Below, piece by piece: positions 27,329 to 32,727 of a stretch of DNA of 32,727 bases. The translations under genes were made by a program, and so were the position numbers. Origin of the DNA: Chloroflexota bacterium (GTDB taxonomy: Bacteria; Chloroflexota; Limnocylindria; Limnocylindrales; CSP1-4); the NCBI GenBank assembly GCA_013698095.1, contig JACCVQ010000252.1:1-32727 (forward strand), in the 5' to 3' direction. The notes under the pieces were generated by a model. It had not been told where the DNA came from and did not search any database. It saw only the letters and a program-made list of their open reading frames with translations. The first letter of the stretch is position 1, and every line of letters starts with the position of its first letter.

Positions 27329-28351
27329 TCAGCCGGCCGTGACCGGCAGGCGGGCGCCGACGAAGGCGATCAGGTCGGCGACGCGGCAGCTGTAGCCCCA
27401 CTCGTTGTCGTACCAGCTGATCACCTTGACCATCGTCCCGTCGAGGACCATCGTCGAGTCGGCGTCGATGATCGAGGACCGGGTGTCGCCCCGGAAGTCG
27501 GTCGAGACGAGTGGCTCGTCGCTGACGCCGAGGATGCCCTTGAGCGGACCCGCGGCAGCGGTCCGGAACGCGTTGTTGAGCTCCTCGACCGATGTCGGAC
27601 GTGACACGTCGGCGGTGAAGTCCACGACGCTCACGGTCGGGGTCGGGACGCGCAGGCTGAAGCCGTCGAACTTGCCCTTCAGCTCGGGGATCACGAGGGC
27701 GAGGGCAATCGCCGCGCCGGTCGAGGTCGGGATGATGTTCTGGCCCGCGGCCCGCGCCCGGCGGGGATCCTTGTGGGCGACGTCGAGGATCCGTTGGTCG
27801 TTCGTGTAGCTGTGGATCGTGTTCATCAGGCCGCGCTCGATGCCGAGCAGGTCGTGGACAACCTTGGCCGCCGGGGCAAGGCAGTTCGTCGTGCAGCTGG
27901 CGTTGCTGATGATGTCGTGGGCGGCCGGATCGTACTTGTCCTCGTTCACGCCGAGGACGATCGTGATGTCCTCGCCCTTGGCCGGGGCGCTGATGATCAC
28001 CTTCTTCGCGCCGGCGGTGATGTGGGCGCGGGCCTTGTCGGCCTCGGTGAAGATGCCCGTCGATTCGAGGACGATGTCGACGCCCATGTCGCCCCACGGC
28101 AGGGTGGCCGGGTCCTTGGCGGTCAGGACCTTGATCTCGCGACCATCGATGATCAGCGAGTCGCCGGTGTGGTCGACGGTGCCGGGATAGGCGCCGTAGG
28201 TCGAGTCGTGCTTGAAGAGGAGCGCGTTCATCGCCGTGTCGACCAGGTCGTTGACGGCGACGACCTCGACGTCGGGGGCCCGCTCGATCAGCGCCTTGAG
28301 CGACTGGCGCCCGATCCGCCCGAAACCGTTGATCCCGACGCGTACTGCCAT
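27329..28351 (-). CDS. gap: Glyceraldehyde-3-phosphate dehydrogenase, type I
   Basis: NAD-dependent phosphorylating GAPDH, 340 residues. The nucleotide-binding motif is NGFGRIGR (8-15), and D35 in AVNDL indicates NAD preference. The catalytic Cys153 lies in [12 protein letters not shown], and HSYTNDQ supplies the catalytic His. The C-terminus has [13 protein letters not shown]. The ATG at 28351 is preceded by GGGAGG with good spacing. It is the first gene of gap-pgk-eno-membrane protein, all without gaps; tpiA and gpm are not in the window. A hairpin-rich leader of about 107 nt is predicted upstream. Confidence 0.98.
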   Translation of the reverse strand: MAVRVGINGFGRIGRQSLKALIERAPDVEVVAVNDLVDTAMNALLFKHDSTYGAYPGTVDHTGDSLIIDGREIKVLTAKDPATLPWGDMGVDIVLESTGIFTEADKARAHITAGAKKVIISAPAKGEDITIVLGVNEDKYDPAAHDIISNASCTTNCLAPAAKVVHDLLGIERGLMNTIHSYTNDQRILDVAHKDPRRARAAGQNIIPTSTGAAIALALVIPELKGKFDGFSLRVPTPTVSVVDFTADVSRPTSVEELNNAFRTAAAGPLKGILGVSDEPLVSTDFRGDTRSSIIDADSTMVLDGTMVKVISWYDNEWGYSCRVADLIAFVGARLPVTAG

Positions 28352-28373
28352 TGTTCGTGTCCTCCCGAGCCGC

Positions 28374-28496
28374 GAGCGCTCGGAGCGCTCGGCATCATTC
28401 CGTAGGTCGGCGGTGAGGTCGGGCGCCCGGGTCGGGCGCGCGCGGACCTCACGCGCACGGTGTCATCGTACGCGGTCGGCGGGTGCCGGCCACCCG
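28374..28496 (-). promoter_or_regulatory. Promoter and structured leader of the gap-pgk-eno operon
   Basis: On the minus strand a TACGAT hexamer (28465-28470) is the best -10 candidate. Upstream of it is a CGGGTG-N5-CACCCG dyad (28480-28496). The predicted leader holds a hairpin with an 8-bp outer stem GTGAGGTC/GACCTCAC (28413-28420 with 28445-28452) and a 7-bp inner stem GCGCCCG/CGGGCGC. Next to the ribosome site is a tandem palindrome, two copies of GAGCGCTC (28374-28381 and 28383-28390). GC-rich DNA forms hairpins easily, so function is uncertain. Confidence 0.4.
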
Positions 28497-28572
28497 ACGG
28501 GCGCGGGCCGGGCCAGTTGCGGATGGGTTGCGGTCCGGTGCGGAGGCGTGGAGTGGTGCGCCGGAGAATCGA

Positions 28573-28602
28573 ACGACCCCCGCCGTCACCGGCAGGGGTC
28601 GT
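28573..28602 (-). terminator. Terminator of the small zinc-ribbon gene
   Basis: ACGACCCC/GGGGTCGT (8 bp) encloses GCCG/CGGC (4 bp) with a single mismatch between them and a TCAC loop. It lies 24 nt beyond the stop of the gene at 28626-28766 and is followed on that strand by TCGATTCT. Confidence 0.7.
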
Positions 28603-28625
28603 GTTCGAATCTCGGTTGTCGAGCG

Positions 28626-28766
28626 TCAGCCGCCGATGCGGAAGACCTTGCCGCCGCACTTCGGGCAGGTGCCCTGGGTGGCCGGCTTGCCATTCTTCAT
28701 GGTGATCTTCACCGGGTTCTGGACTTCGACTTTCATCTTGTCCTTGACGCAATAGGCTTCAGCCAT
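28626..28766 (-). CDS. Small zinc-ribbon protein (DUF5679-like)
   Basis: A 46-residue protein that begins MAEAYCVKDKMKVEVQNP and ends with a CPKCGGKVFRIGG zinc knuckle. Three cysteines are visible (C6, C34 and C37). C34 and C37 form a rubredoxin-type CPxCG, and the MKNGKPATQGTC segment precedes it. The pattern matches the DUF5679 family of tiny proteins often seen in Chloroflexota and related groups; function unknown. AGGAGG-like sequence precedes the ATG at 28766, and a terminator follows. It lies 61 nt after the uridine phosphorylase stop and may be transcribed from its own promoter or from that of udp. Confidence 0.88.
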   Translation of the reverse strand: MAEAYCVKDKMKVEVQNPVKITMKNGKPATQGTCPKCGGKVFRIGG

Positions 28767-28798
28767 GGAGAGGGCTCCTCCTCGGTTCAGCGTGGCGT

Positions 28799-28819
28799 CA
28801 CGGGAACGCTTGCCCCGTG
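28799..28819 (-). terminator. Hairpin downstream of udp
   Basis: CACGGG/CCCGTG (6 bp, extendable by one G-T pair) with a 9-nt loop, 8 nt after the udp stop and upstream of the zinc-ribbon gene. It is weak and without a T-run, so it may only attenuate read-through. Confidence 0.35.
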
Positions 28820-28827
28820 TCCGCAGA

Positions 28828-29673
28828 TCACGATTGATTCCAGAGGGACGGTCGCCAGCGATCCGTCCCCGCCGCTTGCTTCTGTCGATCCATCTCGGCC
28901 AGGATCAGGAGCGCTTCGAGCCCCGTCTCCACGCATGCTGCTTCTGCCGCGTCCTTGGCCTCTCCCTCGACGAAGGCTCCGGTGGTCCGCTGGGCGTAGA
29001 CCGCACAGACGACACCGGCCCGACATCGAGCGAGGGTTGCCAGGACCAGAAGCGCCGACGCCTCCATCTCGAAGTTCATGACGCGCTGGCGCGCCATCTC
29101 CTCCGCCAGGTCAGGGTAACGGATGGGCAGTTGCGGGATGGGGCGCCCTTGCGCCCCGAAGAATCCCGGTGCCGTGGCCGTCAACCCGACGTGGGTCCGA
29201 TGCCCGAGCCTTGTCGCGGCCTCGATGAGCGCCAGGACCGCCTCGTAATCGGCGATCGCGGGATACCCGTCGTGGACGAAGAAGCTCGTGGTCGACTCGA
29301 GCCGGACCGCGCCGGTCGAAACGACCAGGTCCCCGAGGGCGATCTCCGGCTGGAGGGCCCCGCAGGAGCCGACCCGGACGAAGGTCGGTCGATCAGTGAT
29401 CGCCAGGATCTCCGCCACCGTGATCTCGACGTTGTCCGTGCCAATCCCGGTCGAGACGACCGAGACCCGGGTGCCGCGATACGTTCCGGTGACCGAGTTG
29501 AACTCCCGGTGGCGCTTCTCGAACTCGATGTTCTCGAGACGGGAAGCGATCCTGGTGGTCCGATCGGGGTCGCCGGGGAGGAGGATGTACTCGGCCAGTT
29601 CGCCCGGTCCGAGTCCGATGTGGTATTGCCGTTCTCCGGTTGGAAGGGCAACGCGGTGGTCCGCGTTCGGCAA
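28828..29673 (-). CDS. udp: Uridine phosphorylase (TTG start)
   Basis: Pyrimidine salvage enzyme cleaving uridine to uracil and ribose-1-phosphate; 281 residues. It matches the PNP/UDP family: QYHIGLGPGEL, the phosphate loop LLPGDPDRT (32-39), KRHREFNSVTGTYRG, VSTGIGTDN, VRVGSCGALQPEIALGDLV, GLTATAPGFFG and the ribose-binding VMNFEMEASALL. The HIGL and MNFEMEA forms and the TGAVRLE segment favour uridine phosphorylase over purine or MTA phosphorylases. The open frame extends far upstream, but a good promoter at 29721-29750 places the transcript start at about 29714. The TTG at 29673, with GAGGG upstream, is therefore the only reasonable start. Confidence 0.9.
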   Translation of the reverse strand: MPNADHRVALPTGERQYHIGLGPGELAEYILLPGDPDRTTRIASRLENIEFEKRHREFNSVTGTYRGTRVSVVSTGIGTDNVEITVAEILAITDRPTFVRVGSCGALQPEIALGDLVVSTGAVRLESTTSFFVHDGYPAIADYEAVLALIEAATRLGHRTHVGLTATAPGFFGAQGRPIPQLPIRYPDLAEEMARQRVMNFEMEASALLVLATLARCRAGVVCAVYAQRTTGAFVEGEAKDAAEAACVETGLEALLILAEMDRQKQAAGTDRWRPSLWNQS

Positions 29674-29720
29674 ACCTCGTCCCTCACTCTGGCGTGCTTC
29701 GCAGGCGCGAAACTCGGCCG

Positions 29721-29750
29721 AGGATAGGCCCGCGCTCTCACGAGCGTCAA
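29721..29750 (-). promoter_or_regulatory. udp promoter
   Basis: Minus-strand TTGACG (29745-29750) and TATCCT (29721-29726) with an 18-nt spacer form a good sigma-70-type promoter, implying a leader of about 40 nt. The remaining sequence between the surface-protein stop (29822) and here shows nothing else. Confidence 0.7.
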
Positions 29751-29821
29751 GCGTGGCCACGCTCGGGCTGAGCGTGGACCACCGCCTCGTGGCGGCCCGG
29801 TGCCGGTTGCGGCGGCGCCGG

Positions 29822-32727
29822 TCACCGAGCCGCGCCGGCTGGATCGTCCGTTGGCGGCGGCGTCGGGCGGGACGGTCGCGCTCCGTTGGCTTGACTCGGT
29901 GGAGGCGTTGGGTGGGCGGTCCCGGACGCGGCGGATCCGGCCAGGCTCGCGCCATGCGCTCCCGCAGCCACGGCCTGGAGCGCAGCCACTGACCCACCGG
30001 CCGAGCCGGCGATCCCATCCAGCCGGGCGGCGATCCGAGCGGCGAAGCGTCGCCGCGTCCGCTGCCGTCGGAGCAGCGTTACGGCCAGGGACGCGAGCGA
30101 TGTGAGCACGAGGCCGACGATTCCGATCCCGGGGATCGCCGGATCGCCGATGCCAGCAGCAAGCGCCGCCGAAGCGGTCTCGGACGAGACCAGTTCGGCC
30201 GCGGCGCCGAACGCGCCGGTGCTCGGGTCGGGCGCCGGCGACGCGGCGCCGAGGCCACCGACGAGAGCGATCCCGGCTGGGTCGTCCACGACCACCCCGA
30301 GCGTCCCATCGACCGGTTCGCGCTCGACACGCCCGACCGCGCTGAGCGCGTCGCCGACAACGATCGACGATCCGAGGTCGGCCGCGGCTCCCCGGAGGCG
30401 AACGGGTGCGATCGCGGTCCCGTCATCGAGGCTGAACCCGTCTGATGAGACGGACGCCACGAGACCTGCGACCCGGATCGTCGCCCCAACGTGGGCGTCG
30501 AGGGCAGCCAGGTCCACATCAGGGACGGCGGGAGCGCCTGCTCCGGCCGAGTCGTTTGAGCCGTTGCCGGGTCCGCTCGTTCCGCCGGTCCCGGCGGTGT
30601 TCGCACCTGCGCCGCGGCCCGCTCCAGTCGGCGCCACGTCGGGATCGGAGTCGTCCGAGCTCGCGCCGATCGTGACGTCAGCCGCCGAGCGCGGGGTGAC
30701 GACGAACCGGCGGTCGGTCGCCGAGGGATGCGGCCGACGAACGATGCCGACGAACGTCGCGGAATGACCGTCGAGGATCCCGGCGACCGGGATGGACGCG
30801 CCTGCCAGCCCAGCGATCGGAACGCGAACTCCGGCGACGAGGAGCTCGGCGGTCCAGCGCTCGCCAGAGCGATGGACCTTGACGAGATCGCCCTTGATCC
30901 GGACGAGCCGCCACTCGTGCGCCGCGCTCGGCGCCGCCCGCAGCTCGAGCGGATCGATGGCTGCCGTCCCGAGCCTGGTGACTGCGGAAGCCCGGATCCG
31001 CGGCGCGTCGTACGCACGCCCGATCTCGCCCGTGATCCGGACGCGTGCGCCAACCGACGGCGCGGTCATGCCGGTCGGCAGGAGGACCTCGACCGCAGCC
31101 GTCCGATCCTGGACGACCACCCGCCGCGCGGTCGCGTCGAGCAGCTGGGCCGGCGCCGTAACGCTGCCCTCGATCGTGACGACGCCGCTCCGGGCAAGGA
31201 TCGCTGCGGCAACCGTGATCGTCCGCCCTGAGTTGACGGCCGGGTTTGGCGACGTGGTCGGGGCGGGCGTTGCCGTCGGGGAGGACGTGGGGTTCGGTGA
31301 ACCGGACGGCCCGGGACCCGAAACCCGAGCGATGTCGGACGCGTCGCGAAGCCAGAGTCGGAACCCGTCCCTGGCTCCCTTGTGGCTCGCGCGCTGGCCA
31401 ACGATCCCGGACAGGCGGAGGCGATCGCCCTGCGCGATTGACGCCGCCGCGATGCCGGCTGATCCGTCGGCCACGATCCGGATGTCGCCTGCGACCGTCT
31501 CGAGGACGAAGGCGATGTCTCCGCTGGTGGACTTCGTCGGTCGCCCCTCGGCGATCCCGTTGATCGTCACGAGGCTGGCCTCGAGGCCGTCGCCGAGGAG
31601 CACGTCGACGACGATGGGTGCCGGGAGCGCCGCGGAGCCGCCGCTCCGGATCGCGCTGATCGAACGGATCTCGAGCTGTCCGTACGGATCGGCGAGGGTG
31701 CCTGTGAGAACGAGCCTGGTGCCGCGAGCAGGTCGTCCGAAGCTCTCCGGCAACCGAACCACGACGGCCGCTGTCTCATCCTGGATCGCGATCAAGGGTG
31801 GAGTCCCGAGTCGACCGGCCTCGGCGGTGACGACACCCTCGACACTCACACGGCTGCCGACGGGAGCAAGCCGAGCCGCTTCGATCGAGATTGTCGCGCC
31901 AGGCGAGGTGGTTGGGCTCGGCGAGCTCGTCGGGGAGGGTGTGCCGCTGGGCGAGGGGGTCGGGGTGGCCGTGGGCGCAGGCGTCGGGCTGCCAGTCGGG
32001 ACGGCCGTCGGAGTCGGGCTCGGGATCGGGGTCGGGGTGGGCGTCGGGGTGGGCGTCGGGGTGGGCGTCGGCGTCGTGATCTCCAGCTCACCGGACAACG
32101 TGACGTGGAGTCGATGACCGGCCAGACTTGTACCCGATGAGTCGCGCTGGCCCAGCGGCCCGACCGCCGCAATCTCGTCTCCGGTGCGGATCGTCCGCCC
32201 GCCGAGGGCAGTCGGGCCGATGACGAGCCGGAGGTCGCCGCTGCCGTCGTCGATCGTGACCCCGAGCCCGTCGGTCAGAGTGGATGGCGCCTCCGTGACC
32301 CGTCCCGACACGGCAAGGCGGATCGCCTCCAGCGGCTCCGTGGCCGCGCCGGTCGTGCTTCCGACCGGTGACGGCAGGTCCGCGGCGCCGCTGACGACGA
32401 TCGCGGCGCCGCTCACGTTCAGCACACGCAGGCTGAAGTAGCTGCCCAACGTCCCGTCGACGATGACAAGCGTCCCGGCGGGAAAAGGGCCCGCGAGGGC
32501 TGCGTCGAGCCGGATCGCGATGCCCGCAGTTGCGTCCTGAACGAATCCGACGCGAGCGGAATCAATGGCGCCGAGGTCCGTTGTCAGGGTCCCGGCGACG
32601 CGAACGGTGGTGCCGTCGGCGAGGCCACGCGCATCGATGATCGGGGTGACAGGCGACGGCGTGGGAGTCGGTGTCGGTGTCGGGGTCGGGGTCGGTGTCG
32701 GGTTCGGGTTCGGGGTCGGTGTCGGGG
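29822..32727 (-). CDS. Large multi-OB-like, TP-linker surface protein with C-terminal membrane anchor (N-terminus outside window)
   Basis: More than 960 residues are visible; the frame is still open at the right edge, so the N-terminus is missing. At least seven OB-fold-like beta units can be seen, each with a pattern such as VxVxGxVT, xxIQDxTAxVxVxLP, GxxVxxTGxxxxxYxxxxIR. Examples are around 32450-32650, 31640-31870, 30980-31230 and 30250-30510. They are arranged mostly in pairs separated by Thr-Pro/Ser-Pro linkers (31900-32090, 31220-31320) and a Gly/Ala/Asn linker (about 30520-30670). Near the C-terminus one membrane helix ([17 protein letters not shown]) is followed by a basic RRQRTRRR stop-transfer and a Pro-rich tail. 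This suggests a secreted protein held in the membrane; such modules can bind nucleic acids or glycans, but the function is unknown. Confidence 0.85.
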   Translation of the reverse strand, partial: PTPTPNPNPTPTPTPTPTPTPTPSPVTPIIDARGLADGTTVRVAGTLTTDLGAIDSARVGFVQDATAGIAIRLDAALAGPFPAGTLVIVDGTLGSYFSLRVLNVSGAAIVVSGAADLPSPVGSTTGAATEPLEAIRLAVSGRVTEAPSTLTDGLGVTIDDGSGDLRLVIGPTALGGRTIRTGDEIAAVGPLGQRDSSGTSLAGHRLHVTLSGELEITTPTPTPTPTPTPTPTPIPSPTPTAVPTGSPTPAPTATPTPSPSGTPSPTSSPSPTTSPGATISIEAARLAPVGSRVSVEGVVTAEAGRLGTPPLIAIQDETAAVVVRLPESFGRPARGTRLVLTGTLADPYGQLEIRSISAIRSGGSAALPAPIVVDVLLGDGLEASLVTINGIAEGRPTKSTSGDIAFVLETVAGDIRIVADGSAGIAAASIAQGDRLRLSGIVGQRASHKGARDGFRLWLRDASDIARVSGPGPSGSPNPTSSPTATPAPTTSPNPAVNSGRTITVAAAILARSGVVTIEGSVTAPAQLLDATARRVVVQDRTAAVEVLLPTGMTAPSVGARVRITGEIGRAYDAPRIRASAVTRLGTAAIDPLELRAAPSAAHEWRLVRIKGDLVKVHRSGERWTAELLVAGVRVPIAGLAGASIPVAGILDGHSATFVGIVRRPHPSATDRRFVVTPRSAADVTIGASSDDSDPDVAPTGAGRGAGANTAGTGGTSGPGNGSNDSAGAGAPAVPDVDLAALDAHVGATIRVAGLVASVSSDGFSLDDGTAIAPVRLRGAAADLGSSIVVGDALSAVGRVEREPVDGTLGVVVDDPAGIALVGGLGAASPAPDPSTGAFGAAAELVSSETASAALAAGIGDPAIPGIGIVGLVLTSLASLAVTLLRRQRTRRRFAARIAARLDGIAGSAGGSVAALQAVAAGAHGASLAGSAASGTAHPTPPPSQANGARPSRPTPPPTDDPAGAAR
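32030..32071. repeat. 12-nt tandem repeat encoding Thr-Pro linker
   Basis: On the plus strand the unit ggcgtcggggtg is repeated in tandem (ending gtcggcg), coding for alternating Thr-Pro in the surface protein. The strand is rich in GGG/GGGG runs. Confidence 0.85.
32655..32727. repeat. GTCGGG/GTCGGT tandem repeat at right edge
   Basis: A second low-complexity tract of 6-nt units (gtcggt, gtcggg, ttcggg) reaches the window end and encodes a TP/NP-rich linker at the visible N-terminal side of the surface protein. Confidence 0.8.

Noticed and set aside
28600..28612. tRNA T-loop-like GTTCGAATC
   Set aside because: No matching T-stem, acceptor, D-arm or anticodon arm around it; it lies beside a terminator hairpin.
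29674..30018. Longer uridine phosphorylase reaching upstream to 30018
   Set aside because: The extension overlaps the surface-protein gene and contains the TTGACG/TATCCT promoter.
32030..32071. CRISPR or satellite-like repeat
   Set aside because: The tract is in-frame coding sequence for a Thr-Pro linker.

Overview
The window reads as chromosomal DNA of a high-GC bacterium, most likely a member of the Chloroflexota (for example the Limnocylindria/Ellin6529 type). This is an inference. It rests on the HrcA/CIRCE-controlled hrcA-grpE-dnaK order (Actinobacteria normally have dnaK-grpE-dnaJ-hspR), a tiny DUF5679-like zinc-ribbon protein, Pro-Thr-rich surface proteins, and frequent GTG/TTG starts with start-stop overlaps. 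Most genes are core housekeeping genes on the minus strand. No rRNA, tRNA, CRISPR, insertion sequence or prophage was recognised.

Layout. (1) 1-3748, minus: dnaJ - prmA - four-TM membrane protein - mtaB (cut by the left edge). (2) 3802-13000 is a mixed block. It holds a polysaccharide deacetylase (+), a PCD-VOC fusion and a family-5 uracil-DNA glycosylase (-), a DrrAB/NodIJ-like ABC exporter (-), a PPOX-like flavoprotein followed by a PPOX-UbiA fusion and a small membrane protein (+), and a KtrA/KtrB potassium uptake pair (-). (3) 13067-17166, minus: hrcA-grpE-dnaK with a sigma-70-type promoter, a perfect CIRCE operator and a hairpin after dnaK. (4) 17436-21960, minus: a DMP19-like gene, lepA, a CPBP membrane protein, hemW. 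(5) 22130-23920: an EamA transporter (-) diverging from rpsT (+), whose S20 product carries a long Lys/Ala/Pro tail. (6) 24011-24136: an unexplained inverted-repeat element. (7) 24151-28470, minus: the glycolytic operon gap-pgk-eno plus a coupled membrane protein, behind a hairpin-rich leader. (8) 28573-32727, minus: a small zinc-ribbon protein, uridine phosphorylase, and the C-terminal part of a large secreted, membrane-anchored protein built from repeated OB-like units and TP-rich linkers.

Reading the minus strand, the window keeps the Bacillus-type order lepA-hemW-hrcA-grpE-dnaK-dnaJ-prmA-X-mtaB. About 9.4 kb of unrelated genes separate dnaK from dnaJ, a CPBP gene lies between lepA and hemW, and a four-TM gene stands at X, where Bacillus has rsmE. 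The most unusual items are the S20 tail, the DPR-repeat arm of GrpE, the tandem PPOX/PPOX-UbiA genes, the 126-bp inverted-repeat element, and the multi-OB surface protein. None of these is proven to be a new system.
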